NCBI GenBank assembly: GCA_003665825.1
Contig: QPFY01000014.1
Span: 372,001-436,000 of the forward strand
Source of the DNA: Microbotryum silenes-acaulis
Taxonomy: Eukaryota; Basidiomycota; Microbotryomycetes; Microbotryales; Microbotryaceae
Direction of reading: 5' to 3'
DNA length: 64,000 bases
Part shown: positions 43,642-56,386 of the stretch, piece after piece
How positions within the stretch are numbered: the first letter of the stretch is position 1
How the letters are laid out: each line of letters begins with the position of its first letter
Made by a program: the position numbers and the translations under genes
Notes under the pieces: generated by a model
What the model saw: only the letters and a program-made list of their open reading frames with translations
What the model was told of the DNA's origin: nothing
Database searches by the model: none

Positions 43642-44913
43642 TTACAGCTTCTTGAATTGCTCCTGCTGGTCCGCCTCGTACTCGTGGTAACCCAACGCCG
43701 CCTCGGCACCGAAGAACGCGAACAAGGACACGAGCGAGGTCGTGAGCGTTCGTGCTTGAGCAGGCGTGTTCCACGAGTTGTAGATCGAGAAACCGGCCGC
43801 ACCGGCCGCGGCGAGGTTGACTGGCAGATTGATTAGGGTGGTCAGTATTTGCACGCTTGAACGACTTCCCAACCCTCGAACTCACCCAAGCCGAGGATCC
43901 CGCTTGTTGCGATCGGGTACTTTCGTGCGAGCTGTCGCCCCTCCTTGTCGAGCTTCTTCGCCTTCTTTGCCAGCTCCTTTGCCTGCATTCATCCAGCCTC
44001 AAGTTAAATCTCTTGCCTATCTCGCTCAGACTCCTTCTCCAGACGACTCACCTCCTTATCAGCCTTGGCCTTCATCTCCTTGCCCTTTTGCTCCGCCTCA
44101 GCTGCAACCTCCTTGGTTTTCTTCTCGGCCGTACCGTACAACTCCTTGCCCTTCTTCTCGACCTTATCAGCCACATCCGAAGCTTTACGCTCGACCTTGT
44201 CAGCGGTCTCTTGCGACTTGCGTTCGACGGTCTTGGCCGCGTCTTTTGCTTGGGCTTGGACTTGGGCGGTTGGAGCCTGGCCGGTGACCCGCTCGGTTTC
44301 ACGACGGGCTTGGGCGAGGTGATCGTCAAACTCGTGCGAGGCGTGTTCGTCGGCGTGGTTGATCGCTTCTCGCATCTTTCGCGCCTCTTCGGCGTCGACG
44401 ACTTGCAGGTGGGGCGACGAGGCGGGCAAAGTGAGCCGCGACGGGATCGAGAGAACGGTCAAGGATTCAATTCAGTCTACGCTCCTACACTACTTCCAAT
44501 GTATTCTTGTCGTACTGACCATGAACCTTGTCGCCCTCATCAACGGTAGCCTGGCCTGCACCCGCTCCAGCGTGCGAGATGGAGCCTTCGAGCAAATTGG
44601 GATCAGGCACGGCCTGAGGTCCCGAGGTGTTGTGCGAGGCGACTTGGGCGTAGGACCTGGTGCAAGAGGAGGGTGACGGTGGGTCAGCTTGGGATGGTGG
44701 TCTTGAGGAGGCTCTAGAGCGTGGGCTCGCATGGTGTACGGTTGAGCTGAAGGGAGAATGCGAGGTAGGAGGCAGGAAGGAGCGCAACGAGGGGTGCAAC
44801 GAGGGTGCAACGAGGGGTAATCGGAGGCGAAAGACAGTCAAACTTGCCAGTAACTTCCCTAGACTTCGCTCCGCCTGGCGCTCGATGCGCTCGATGACGC
44901 ACGCCGTCGGCAT
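43642..44913 (-). CDS. LEA-like amphipathic-repeat protein, probably mitochondrial
   Basis: Exons 44913-44520, 44401-44052, 43982-43886 and 43820-43642 match in phase and give about 339 aa; the start is uncertain and an extra intron may lie in the first exon. The N-terminal 90 residues are Ser/Arg-rich, like a mitochondrial presequence, and RSYAQVASHN may be where the mature part begins. Residues about 165-240 form Lys/Glu/Ala 11-residue-type repeats (KTVERKSQETADKVERKA, DVADKVEKKGKEL) as in group-3 LEA proteins. The C-terminus has weak membrane helices (NLAAAGAAGFSIYN, SLVSLFAFFGAEAALGYHE). Such proteins protect membranes under desiccation or cold. Confidence 0.65.
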
Positions 44914-45272
44914 CGACTCGCCCTCGGATGACACGCGCAACTCACCGTCTGAGCCCGCGGTCACGTCCGCCTCGCCCGAATCATGCACGCGGCGGGGGGC
45001 CGGGTCAACAAAAACCTAGGTTGCACGGGATATATAAGGTAGGAGTAAAGTCGAGCCACCCACGAATTAGAAAGGAAAGAGCAAGATAATAGGAGTGGGA
45101 AAGAAACAAAAGGAAAAGGAGACTGTATATCGTCACACAGGACCCCGATCAGAACGTTCGCTCGAGAAGATGGCACTGCAAGCAGTAAAGATAAAAGAAA
45201 AGCCATAAGGACCAACCTCGTCAACGAGCACAAAGCAAATGTCAAAGTAAGATATTCCGAGCCAACGCGCTT

Positions 45273-48200
45273 TCACTTTTTCCGCACAAAAGATCTGCAG
45301 CAGGCGACACGACACCCGATCAGCACACGAGATCCCACCACCGGAAGCACAGATCGACTCACTTGTTGAGCAGTGCCAACACCTTGGGAACGTTGAGGCT
45401 GACGTATTCGAGGTCCAGTAGTGCGACACCGTCCTTTTGCTGCAAGGCCGTACCCACAAAAACAGAGCAAATTTTAGCTCACTTGATCTCTGAGAGTTCC
45501 CCTGTACTCGTGGACAGGACTCACCTTCTCCAACAAGTCGTCGATCTTGAGATCCATCTCGAGGATCGCCTTCTCTCGTCCCTTGTAATGCAACGCAATA
45601 AGAAACGCTCCTGGTGTTGGAGACGAGACGAGAAAGAAGATGCTTGCACGTCTGCACAATCACGCAAGGGAGCGGTAAGCTTTTCGCCCAGGCGTCCCCT
45701 TAGACCGAATCAGACTCACCGAATCTCGGGTACGTTCGTTTCGACAATGATACCATCCTTCTCGAACTGCGCATGCGTGAACTTGAACGGTCCTAGCGCT
45801 TGACTCTTGGCTGCCTTCTGATCCTTCCCAGCCACGGAAATCACGCCCACTCCAGCGCTCTTGCCCTTCCCACCCGAAGTCTGCCTCACATTCTGCAAGT
45901 AGGCCTTGTACTGCTCCAACTGTGACCTCAAATACGCATTATGGTCCCCGATCGTCTTGTAGACCGCTTCGAGCGATCGTGTCTCGAGGACGACCTTTTC
46001 CCTCAAGTTGCCAAGGTGAATCAACTCGTTCGAGACTTCGTCCGTCAATAATCTGTACCCGTCTTTACGATCGACGAGCCGCAGTTCCTCCAATTCGCGC
46101 AACATCTCCTTGACTTTGATACCCTTGCGAACGAGCGTCGCATCCTTTGCCGTCGCGGCCGTTTCAGCGACCGTTGGGAGTAGGATGGGTTTACGCTCGG
46201 CCAATCGAGGGATCGAACGGATCAGTTGAACAAAGATCGATTTGGTTTCCATGTAGAGGATGTCGTTTTGGGTCACGTTGTTCTCGGCCATCAAGGCGGT
46301 CGTGATGTCTTGGATCGGCATCTCCCATCGTGAATAGAGGGGAAGTTCCAAGGTGCGGTTTTCCTTGCGTGGGACTTGCGCCGGCGCAGGTCCCAGCTCG
46401 TCGAGGAGGATTCGGAGATGTTGCTTGTCGTTCCGAGCCTGTGAGAGGAGGAAAGTGATAATCAGCCCGAGTCACCGGTTGACCGGTTCCAGACCTCGCC
46501 GACTGGCTGACTTACCAAGGAATCGATATGCTGCACGAGCAGCGATTGCGTGTTGTACAACTCGTTCAAAGTAATGCTGATCTGCAAATCCTTCTTGGAG
46601 AGTGCCATATATTGATCCATCTGCACAAGGGGCAAAACCGCTTCTGGTCAGTTAGAAGGCTCGTACGAGTTCAGATCGAATGCAGCCGCAACTGACCTCG
46701 AGCGTGTCGTAGAAATCTCCTACATCACACAGAGCGTTCAGGAACTGGTTCATCCGCGTCTTGTTGTTGTCGACAAAGGGATTGAGCGACATCATGTACG
46801 CCTCTTTCGAGTACGAAGGCTTGTTGGCGAGATTTTGCAGCATTTTGGCGATCTGGGAACAGGGGAGAAAGTACAAGGTCAGATGAAGCCTTGTATGGAC
46901 ATCTTGGCGATCGTCTGCTCACGAGTGTCAGTGTCCGCCGCGGGTGCTTGGCGGAGGCTGGCAAACTGTCGATAAGCATGTAGGCTTGCGGTGTGACGAT
47001 CGCGGGATTGACGAATCGCAGGAAGAAGAAGCCGCCGATCAACGAGCAGATCGCATAATCCGTTGCCTCCGGGTATTTGCGCTGTCGTCGGACTGCCACG
47101 TCAGCCAATTCGAACGCGATTCGTCCACAACTATCATGCACTGACCTTTGTCAAACTCCGAATCTGCTTGCAGATCCACCTTATCCCGTACGGTACGCTG
47201 TTGATGCTGTCCATGATGGTCAAGAGGAAGCTATTGGCGATCTCCATCAACATTGTCAAGCGAGGCGCGATGATGTTTTGCACATCCGGGTTCGCGGCCG
47301 CGACTTCGGGAGCGACCGATCTGGGCAAGTCCTCGGGCAGTTCGCCCGTTTCGTCGAGGATCGAGTTGACCATTTGTTCGTAGACCTGTGAGCAACAAGA
47401 CGACAGCACGCTTGGTTAGCGTTCTTGTTCGCGATCTGCGCATGCCAGCTTTTTGGTCGACCCACCTTCAAGGGGTTAATTTCGAGGTTCAGTTCCTTGT
47501 GCTCGATCAAGCTGTTGATCCGCTCGGCCAGCACGCTCTTGAGATAACTCTGTCCTGGACCTCGTCGAGTGTAAGTCGTCATCATGCGCGAGACGGGTGT
47601 GTTGGCTCGCAGGAGGGATCCGAATTCGGTCGCCGTCTCGAATTGGGCCGAAAGCACGGACTGTCATCGAGGAAAACAGGATCATCAATTTCCTGGATCG
47701 GTCAAAACGACAATTACCACTCACCTGGAACATGGTCAAGAGCAAATGTTCTTCGCGTGACTCGTATTGATTCCCGTAAAGAGTGAACATGACGGTTTGC
47801 AATAGCGTGTCGATCTCGCTAAGTGAGACGAGTCGACACAGTGCGGCGATGTGGCGTGGTTCGGATTGAAGGAGGAAGAAGAGATTCGAGTATTGCTGTC
47901 GGTGAAAGCATCGAAGGTGAGGGGGGCGTCAGTCTGACATCCGTGATCAGTCTCCATCATCGACCTGGGACCGACCTGCGTCTTCCGATCGCCGAGCTGT
48001 GTATCCACTCCTTCATCAACGTCTTCCAAATGTTCTCGCACTTCCTCGCGTTCATCGAGGGCCATGCGCTGTTTGGCATCGTGAAGGCCAGGAGTCAATT
48101 TTGTGGTCAGGGAAGCCCTCAGCCCAAGCTCAGTCGAGCGCGGACTGGTAAGGACCGCCAGAGGTAGGGACTGACGTTCTGGATAAGCAAAGCGATACGA

Positions 48201-49099
48201 CTGTCGAGATAGCGGACATCGCGTTCCAAGACAAAGTTCTTCTTGGACTGGTTCGAAATCCGGGCCTTGAGGTCGCGCAACCGCTTTTGAGCTGGGGGCG
48301 ACAACGCAGTGAGGACAAGTCAAGCCAATGGTGTCAGCTTGTAGATCATTTCGACCGTGATTGAATATATGCTTGTAGTGCCGTTCGATTCGAGCGCTGT
48401 CCGTAGAATCGACAGGCGGACGACAAATCGTACATCCGCGCTCGGACCACGCCTCCGATAGCAGCAAACCTCCTGCATGCACCCTGCACCATGCCAACAC
48501 CATCGCGACCTCGCGGCAAGGACGATCGAGTGTGTTTGCTGTGCTGCGTGTTGCTTCACTTGTCGCGTCGTGCCACAGGGGGCCGTCAAGTAGTCGCTTT
48601 GTTGGCGGTGGATCCGGGCACGCGCCTGAGTCTTGTCGCGTGTGTCGATCCGATTCGCCAACGCCCCTTGAATCGCAACAACACGAACTCACCCCTGGCC
48701 AACTCGTCCTCGATTTCGGTATCCTGTAGCAGAAACCGCTCATCGAGTCAGGTGCGATTCCAGCGCGTCTTGTTGCCTGTAGAGCTGGGTCCCCCGGGCC
48801 GCCGTGTTGAAGGGCGTACGCGCCGAGCGTGCACGGTCCCCACCACACCGCCCAACCCCAAACAGACGTGACCAGAGCGAGGAGGCATGCTTGCTTCGTT
48901 CGCTGCCGGGATGGCGCTGCACGTCGCTATTCCCACCAGCACTCTTCCCGCGTGTAGGACTCCTCCACACCCAAGCCACTAGCTTGACGATCAGACTCAC
49001 CTGCTCAGCGGCCAAGGACTGCAGCGCCGAGAAGCGGTTCGTCGAGCGATTGACCATCCCTCCCGCCCCGGCTCCCCCTGAGAAGCCAGGTGGTGCCAT
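45273..49099 (-). CDS. gap1: Ras GTPase-activating protein, fission-yeast Gap1/IQGAP-related type
   Basis: Fourteen exons: 49099-49001, 48723-48693, 48291-48176, 48068-47976, 47895-47725, 47660-47466, 47385-47146, 47081-46923, 46852-46697, 46620-46516, 46438-45720, 45651-45525, 45439-45363 and 45294-45273. All phases match; 769 aa, close to S. pombe Gap1. The RasGAP domain spans about 120-410: [33 protein letters not shown] (candidate Arg finger about 188), [13 protein letters not shown] and [13 protein letters not shown]. The RasGAP C-terminal domain (about 560-740) ends [10 protein letters not shown] ... [10 protein letters not shown]. No IQ motifs or calponin domain, unlike IQGAP. It should switch Ras off in growth and mating signalling. 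Confidence 0.95.
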
Positions 49100-49568
49100 C
49101 GAGACTCGAGGTCAGTCGTGTGCTTTCGAAAAGGTTGCGACTTATCCGAGTGTGGAGATGGTCGAATCGCGATGAGGCCGCAGGCGGGGCGGATGGTCAA
49201 TGTCGAGCAGGGTCCGTAAAATAGGGGGAGGAGGGACACCAGCGAGCTCGCTGTATGCGCCCCAGCGGTCGATAGAACCCGCAGCGCGCACAGAGCCAAA
49301 GAGTAGACAAGGTCTGCCAAATCCACCCGCCAGCCGCTCGGACCCCCCTCTCTTCCTCGGCGTGAGCCTCCGACTTTGCTCATGCGGGCATCGACTTTTC
49401 ACCTTATAACATGCTGTTTCCACCCTTTTCTAAAGTTTGCTCATGGAGCCTATAATAATCTACCTCGGCATGATTGAATGCCCACTTTTCTACTCCCTTC
49501 TTCCGCCGATCCTTATTATCTTTTTATCCAGTTCGACAGATCAACTTCATGGGCATCACGAAGACATC

Positions 49569-51189
49569 TCACTCCGACTCGGTATCATACCCCGACGACT
49601 CGGGTGAGCGCGTCCCTTTTTTAATAAACTTGCCATTCGGGTGCATCGAAGCTGGGAATTTGCACGTCGAACCGAACTTGCACGCCAACCCGGCTGGACA
49701 CGCATGCCCCGCCACGCACAAGGGATCCGTACAGGGCCGTCCTTTGGTCACGGTGTAGCATGCGCTCTTCTTGGCGTCAATGCGCAAGGTCGCAATGTTC
49801 TGTGCAGAGAGGCGGTAGTCGTGCGCGTAGGGGCACGAGTCGCCTCGCGTGCATTCGCCGATGAGGTAGAATATGTTGCAAGGAGGTGGCTGCGATGATT
49901 GGAGGGGTGGCAGGATTAGAAGATATCTAAATGCGCATGTTCGTGAACGAAGCCCCTCACGTTCTGCCTCGAAAGCGGCTTCTTGGGGTCGATGGCCCTC
50001 AACTTGCCCGTGATCTTAATGAAGCCGTTCTCCTTGTCGCTAATCGGGGCTTTGTCCTTCACCCGTTTGGTCGCCGTCATGGGGGTGAAATCCATGCCCG
50101 CATTATTTCCCGTCGAAGCAGAAGGAGTGGCGTTCGAAGCAGCGGCGGTGGTTCCCTTCTTGAGCGTCTTGGGCGCACTGCCGAACGTCGAAGCTGACGA
50201 TTTCAACTCGCTTGGCCCGGCAGCGGCGGTCGGCATCGATGACGACGACGACGACGAACTTGTGTGCGGCATCGAGACGATCAGCTTCTTTCTCTCAAAG
50301 AGGTCCTCGAATTCGACCTCCTGGATCGCTAATTGTTTAATCGCGAACGCCATCTCGCTACTACGGATAAGGTGCACCTTCCAGTCGAGCGCCTCGGTCT
50401 TGAGCGACTGCAATTGGTGCGCGTACCCACCATCGCTCGAACATCCGAGCACGAGCAACTTAGACGCCATCATGCGGGCGTACATTCGCAGCGTCTCGCG
50501 GAACTTGGCGTCGCATGCTTCTTTAAGTCCTCCGACGTCGGTCATGAGGAAGAGGGGGTGGGCTTGGTTGAACCCTTGGATGAAGGCCGAGAAGGTCGCG
50601 TCCGAGGCGATGCCCATTTCTTGGAAGACGCGGCTCAGGCCCTGCTTATTGAACCAGACTTGACAGATCACAGTCGGCTTGCCATTGCCCGTCGAGGTCT
50701 TGGACGCGAGTTCTGCGATGTGCTTCTGCAGAGCTTGTGCGGCATCGCGGCCGCCGTCTCGGCCTCGGGCGATTAGTTGACGGTTGAAGAGACATGCGTC
50801 CCCGTCGATCAGGCAGACGGCAAGGCTTTCGCTGTCCTGATGAAATGAGACAATTCAGCATGAGTCAGATTTGAGTCGGGGGAGCGATTGAAAGGCTCAC
50901 CTCTAGGGCACGGAGAGCCCGCAGTGCGTTCTCTCTAAGCGCAACCGCTTTGCGTTGGGCGTCTTTCCAGCTGTGCAGAGGCAGCCGGCAACAGATTCAG
51001 ACCCGGTAGCTGATGGGGCTGAGGCCGCACTGATCCTACTCACACGTTCAGTTCAAGTTCGAGATCGGCAATACGTTGCACGAGCTCTTCCCGGCCCGAG
51101 CACGCCTCGCGCACGATGTCGAGCGCCTGGGTCTGCAACGCGACATAACTCGTGAAAGCGTCGGCGGGTCCACCAGTTGGGGTCGCCAT
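49569..51189 (-). CDS. Tandem CCCH zinc-finger protein (DUF7923-like)
   Basis: Four exons, 51189-51044, 50970-50901, 50836-49961 and 49889-49569, give 470 aa. A short coiled coil (residues about 30-75) precedes an alpha/beta domain of the DUF7923 kind (SLAVCLIDGDACLFN, HPLFLMTDVGG, KLLVLGCSSDGGYA). A Ser/Thr-rich linker leads to a CCCH finger with canonical spacing C-x8-C-x5-C-x3-H (CNIFYLIGECTRGDSCPYAH, about residue 367). A second Cys/His cluster follows (GHACPAGLACKFGSTCKFPAS). Members are taken to bind RNA. The region 49100-49568 between this gene and gap1 shows no gene. Confidence 0.88.
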
Positions 51190-51797
51190 AATTTAAAGTA
51201 AAACGGTGGGGTATCTGTCACACCAGTTGCTGGGAGGCGAGCGGCTATTGAAGTTGTGAGAGTTAACGATCGTCGAGGGGTCGAGGGCTGGGGCTCCACT
51301 TGTCAGCGAGTGGCGGGCGAGAGAGGACACGAGCACGAGCAGGAAACGGAAGAGGGACGCAGCAGGGTGGATGGACGACGAGAAAGAAGAAAGGATTGTC
51401 TCCCGCCCGCGACAGCAGCAACTCGATGAAACGGGCAGAAGTCAAGAGGTGGTTAGGGTGGCGTCAGGGGAGAATTGTCGCCCTCCACTGACGCGTCGCG
51501 TGCGAGCCAGAGCCCGTGCGAAGTCTCCGACGCAAGTTCCGCCGGCGAGCTGCTCACTGAGTCGTCTTCCTGAATCCTATCTTGTATGGGTCAAAGACCA
51601 AGGTGCACATTCAAGCCACGACACGACACCACTCGCAGCTGAATTGCACTTGGTAGGTTTGGACGACAGGGTACGGCGCTATCGCTCTGTAGGATCACCT
51701 GCCAGTGAAGCAAAGCCGTTCCATTTTCTGAGCTCCTCCCACCCACCCAAATGCGCTAAAATGCACTAAAGCGCGAGTGGCAAAGTTGCTGATGAAT

Positions 51798-51850
51798 ATG
51801 ATAAGGAGGTGACACCTTCAATCAAGGTGATGACTGGTGACAGCCACAAT
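51798..51850 (+). repeat. Tannase/GH17 3'-flank fragment
   Basis: Resembles 34502-34550 in the flank of tannase copy 2 (shared GTGACACCTTCA-like and GATGATGACTGG-like blocks). It shows that pieces of the duplicated segment were scattered further. Confidence 0.4.
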
Positions 51851-51889
51851 ACTATGATGTGATGGATTTGGGACGCTATGTATCTCGCA

Positions 51890-51982
51890 CTGAATGACAC
51901 TTCAGTCAGAACCGTTGCGAGAGCGAACAATAGATATAATGACAACTCACCTGAATGACACTTCAGTCAGAACCGTTGCGAG
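51890..51982 (+). repeat. Two identical 32-bp direct repeats with inner hairpin
   Basis: 51890-51921 and 51951-51982 are identical and 29 bp apart. Each holds CTGAATGACACTTCAG, an inverted repeat (CTGAA/TTCAG). The rest of 51190-52019 has no supported gene. Confidence 0.85.
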
Positions 51983-52019
51983 CGAACGGAGAAGAGACTA
52001 AGAAGTAAAGTGTCACACA

Positions 52020-54623
52020 TTTTTTTATTTTTATTTGATAGACTTCATTAACAGCATAATCATATTAATACCTAGAAATCTTCGGAAAAGTCGGAGGGAA
52101 TGCTGTTACGCACACTGGCAGAAGCCAGTAGTGTAGGACTCATTGACCCTGAACCAGGATCAACCATACCCACTAAAACCCCCTTTGGTGGCTTACAGAG
52201 ACACTAGGCGACCCTTGGACTCCTGAATAGAGGCTCGAAGCCCCTCGAAGTCCGTTTCGGCGATCGGTTCCAAAAGATCCGACGAGAATCGGCGACGGCG
52301 ACAGAGCTTCCAGATCGAGTGAAAGAAGAGGACTCGTAGTTCGACAAGTCGACGTTCCGAGCGAGACACGACCGGACATACAAAGTCCACAAAGACTGGG
52401 TGGGGGGTCGGGGACAGAGCAGACCAGAGACGCCGGGCAAATGGGCAGCCGACCGCGAGGTGGGCCAGGCACTCGGGTGCTTCCGAGAGGCACATCACAC
52501 AGGAGGCAGATCGATTGTTGGGGTGAGGGCTGGTTGGGGAGGCGACTTGGCTGCCCGGATGGAGGGACCCCAGGGAGAGAAGGTGGCCGGTATCCTCGGC
52601 GTCCGAGTGAACCCGGCGAACCTTGCGCAAAGCCTTCCACCAAGCGTTCCAACGTTGCTCAAGCAGATCGAATACCTTCTGGTGTCCCTTGGGGAAGATA
52701 GGAGGGAAGATGAAGACTTGGTGGCGTTTGGACGCGTTCACAAACGAAGATGGGGTCATCACCTCGCCATCGGGCCCTCGAAAAAGCGTCGGGTTTACCG
52801 AGAGTTGTATTCCGTGGCCCGCTGGGAAGTAGAGTACGTGCGTCGCCCATTGCTCGAGGTTCTGGCTCTTGGAGAGTTCCGGGGGATTGAGCGTGGTCAC
52901 CGACGCCCAGGCTTCGAAGTATCGGACCCAACGTGCAGGAATAAGTTTTCTCGTCTTTCTCACCGCATGGTCCCACTTAGGGGGAGGATGGCAAAAGTAT
53001 GCCCACCAGATCCAGATCCAAGGGCGACGATGCTGGTTGGGGGCCGGTCTGGACAAGGTGAAAGGGGTTGGTTGGTTCGGTGCCTGGAGGCGAATGCGGA
53101 TGTCGAAGAGGTGGCGTGTGAAGCAGCCGTCCGGGGCCCGGAGCTGGAAGACCCACTTCGCGTGATCGATCGCTAGACGCCGAGGCAGATCAATCAAGCC
53201 GAAGCCGCCGTGATCGAGAGGGGTGCAGAGGCGCGACCGGGAGACCTTTGGACGTCGCTGAGTACCATCCGAAGCTCGACCGTGAATGGCGAGCATGGCG
53301 GCCTCCTCGATCTCCTTGACAACGCTCTTGGGGGCGGGGAGGAATCGGCTGTAGTACAGGATCTTTGTGTAGCAGTAGATGTTAATGATCGAACACTTGG
53401 CTGCATATGGGAGATCGTACATCGGAATTGAGCGTATCCGAGCGATGGTCAAGGCCTTGACATCTTCCCAGCCCGCATCCTCGGCGATCTCCACCCCGAC
53501 CTGAATACCAAGGTAGCGAAACTGCGAATCGCTGAGACGCCAGGTCCCGAGATCTGGGGCGATCGGCCGATCCCGAAAAGCTCCAAGGGGGTAGAGGAAA
53601 GATTTGGCGTTGCTGAGCTTGCTGGCACTTGCCCGTTCGTAAAGCTCGATCGCCCGATTGAGGTGGTCGAGGTCCGAGAGGTTGTGGAGTGCGCAGCAAG
53701 CGTCGTCGGCAAAGAGGAGTTCTCAAATGTTTTGGAGGCCCGCAATCTCGATGCCCTTGACTCTCAATCGAATCTGACAGGCAAAACCCTCGATCGCCAG
53801 AACGAAGAGAGACGGAGCCAGAGGATCACCTTGCCGAACACCCGACAGGATGTCGAAAGCGGCAGAGAGCCAACCGTTGAGGAAGATCGAGGCGGATTGG
53901 TTGGTGTAGGTCGCTCGGTACCATTGGCGGGCTTTGGGGCCGAGGCCAACGGCGCAGAGGACTGCATCAAGGTACGTATGGGAAAGACGATCGTAAGCCT
54001 TCTCGAAGTCCATCACCGCTAGCAGGCCGGACACGGGCGTTGAGCCCGGAAGTCCGGGATCCATGAGACACTGGACCTCAGCGATGTTCGTGCCGATCCA
54101 ACAGTTCGGAACAAAGCCACGCTGGGTTGGGCCGATCAGAGACTCGAGCAAGGGAGCGAGGCGCTGGTTGTGGGCTTGGGAGATGATGCGCTCGTCCGCA
54201 TTGATGAGCGATATGGGGTGTTTGTTCGAGAGCTGATCCCTCTCGCCGCGTTTGTGGATGAGATGGATGTGGGCGGTGTTGCGGGGAAGAGGTCCAGGCT
54301 GACGGGCCTCGGTGGGGATTGAGTTGATGACGTCTCGAAGAATCGGGCCAGTGGCCGGCCACGTAGCGCGATAGAACTCAACCGGGAGGCCGTCAGGCCC
54401 TGGCGAAGAGTTCGACTTACACGCCTCTTGAGCCTTTGTCATCTCCTCCAACGGGTACGCTTCCTCGAGCTTGAGTGAGTCCGCGGGGGAGAGGTGAGTT
54501 GAAGCGAGGCCGTCGATAGTATATTTAATCGAAGCCGGTGTCTGATCGCCTTCAGAGCCGCGTCATCGATGGGGCGGTCCTCATAGACCCGCTCGAAGTA
54601 GTCGCTGGCCGCTCCAAGCATCG
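52020..54623 (-). mobile_element. LINE-2 copy A, 5'-truncated non-LTR retrotransposon
   Basis: Minus-strand element holding the RT and C-terminal part, a conserved 3' UTR (shared with copy B from GGGGGTTTTAGTGGGTATGG onward) and an A-rich 3' end (52020-52040). Similarity to copy B starts abruptly at about 54623, which is the 5' truncation point. No convincing target-site duplication was found. The copy has an extra stretch of about 29 bp near 54520. Confidence 0.85.
52193..54620 (-). pseudogene. LINE-2 copy A reverse transcriptase with in-frame TGA
   Basis: RT motifs: NSSPGPDGLPVEFYRA, AHIHLIHKRGERD, GFVPNCWIGTNIAEVQ, AVMDFEKAYDRLSH and LSGVRQGDPLAPSL. A TGA at 53723-53725 comes directly before ELLFADDACCAL, which carries the catalytic Asp pair; the frame then stays open for over 500 codons to the stop at 52193. 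A C-terminal zinc-like cluster follows (CVMCLSEAPECLAHLAVGC). The same TGA is present in copy B. Otherwise the reading frame shows no stop, apart from the local insertion near 54520. Confidence 0.85.
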
Positions 54624-54800
54624 AAAGGCGCACTAAACATACTAACAAGCTAATTACTTGTAAGGCCAGGGCAAGATTTATGAAGCAAGAATATCTTTCG
54701 TTTAGCATATAAGAAATAGAATCAGGAGTTCAAACCTAATCAGAATAGAAACTCTTCAGACTCTTAACCACTAACTGTGACAAATACTACCCAGCAGCTA

Positions 54801-54890
54801 CGACCAGTACAGAGTATATAATGCTCGAGCACGAAGACCTGGTTGTTGAGCACGCCCCACCCCGGGAGCGAGTCATCGGAGTAGATGTGG
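54801..54890 (-). pseudogene. GH17 3'-end fragment (ghost 2)
   Basis: The minus strand resembles the end of the GH17-like gene (IYSDDSLPGWGVLNN, then the stop region and 3' UTR), with about 28 bp missing just before the stop. Confidence 0.65.
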
Positions 54891-54944
54891 GTTGTTGGGT
54901 TTTAGTTGGTTGGTTAGTTGGTTGGTTGGGTGACGGTAATTTTC

Positions 54945-55010
54945 ATTTGCTCCTAATTCCTGTTCCCCCGGTTTGGCCTAAGCGAAATTAGATGGAAGTC
55001 GACGATGATG
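54945..55010 (+). repeat. Dispersed repeat R1 part a, copy 3
   Basis: Shares CCTGTTCCCCC, TTTGGCCTA and TAGATGGAAGTCGACGA with copies 1 and 2. It lies next to ghost 2, as copy 2 lies near ghost 1. Confidence 0.45.
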
Positions 55011-55536
55011 ATACAAAGCGCCCGCGAGAGGGCCGATATCCGCCAATCCGATGCTTGGGATTCAAGTTTTCGATCCAAGCGGCTGTTCTCCCCCCACCCC
55101 CTGCCCCCCGTTTCATCCGAGTCAACTTCATAGAGAGTGACGATCGCAAACGAAGTGCCCAAATACTTGATGTAGAGGCAAGCATTGGCAGTTACCTTCA
55201 TGTAGCCTCGAGACACCTTGAGATCATTGACAGCTCGATATCACCCATACATCGAGCCCACGAGCTTGAGGCATTTGCCAGGTTGCTGTAAGGCCTGGTC
55301 GTGTGGCCTTGCAAGTAACGGGATACGAGTATGTATTCCAAAGAATAAACTGATCAGAAGGGAAGAGAGAGTCTACTTCCCGACAAGGCTTAAGGCCAGA
55401 CGCGCGTCAGGCCTTGAGTAACTACGGAGTATTACAGTTGCCAGGGGATTGAGGACCATTTCATCCTTTTGGGTATCGAACGTAGACATCCTCGGTCATC
55501 TTGCCGCTGAGGAAGGCGCAGTCAAAATCGAACTGT

Positions 55537-55679
55537 TAACACCCCAACGGCCGTTTCCACCATCTCGAGCGAAGCATCCTACTACGCCTTACTCGACTCC
55601 AAGTGCTCCTGGTTTAAGGCAAACGGGGGCGTCGGGTGGTTCGCGCACATCTACTCCGATGACTCACTCCCGGGGTGGG
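55537..55679 (+). pseudogene. GH17 exon-3 fragment (ghost 3)
   Basis: 143 bp closely similar to 18490-18632 of the GH17-like gene: SSEASYYALLDSKCSWFKAN, then GWFAHIYSDDSLPGW. Orientation is opposite to ghost 2, 650 bp away. Confidence 0.8.
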
Positions 55680-56386
55680 TACTAGGCGTCGTTTCTAGCC
55701 GTCGACTAGTAGCCGTCGCGTCAATTACGTCACCTGCTCACCTGCACCCCTCAATCAAACCAAAACTCGACAGGTCACCAGGAATCTCGCTAATACCTCC
55801 TTGTTTATATCAAAATCGAATGGAGCAGGTTTGAAGGACAGCGGCGAGTGTACGCGTCCGCTCGGACCTCCCACACTTCGTCGTCCTATTTCTACCTTGG
55901 TGCACTCCCAATTGTGAGCACTACAGCACGATACAACCCTTCGAGGTTCTGTGATGTTCTCTGTTGCAAACATCTTCCCTTGAACCTGCCCCTCGCACTA
56001 GTGCTGTTTTTTGGGCTCCTGAGGAAGATCAGCGCCAAGCGCCCTAATTGGAGTTCTCGATGAGTGCCTCTCGGCCGTTGCGGGGAGGCTGCCGCACGAC
56101 ACGACTAACGGTCCACTGATTCTCCCTCCCTTTTCCTCGCTCTTCTCTTCCTCCACCACTCGCACGAAGCTCGAACTCGCTATTAAGGTGGGTGCTGTCT
56201 GATCACATCTCCATTATAAAGTCGAGTCGTAACCACCACAACTTGAAGATGCTAGGCTCGTACTGACCGGTCGCTCTCCACCTCACCTCGTCTCCTACCA
56301 TCGCTGAACGATCTCCCCGGCATCCACAGCCACCCTAGCTTCTACACCGTATTCCCCCATCCCCCCTTCGATCGAACGCTAGCACC
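55680..56386. other. Intergenic, promoter of the 56387 gene
   Basis: No gene seen. TTATAAAGTC near 56213 is TATA-like and lies about 170 bp before the ATG; the intervening sequence is CT-rich. Confidence 0.4.

Noticed and set aside
47736..48848. 370-aa minus-strand open frame
   Set aside because: It reads through several introns of the RasGAP gene; the spliced model gives the conserved protein.
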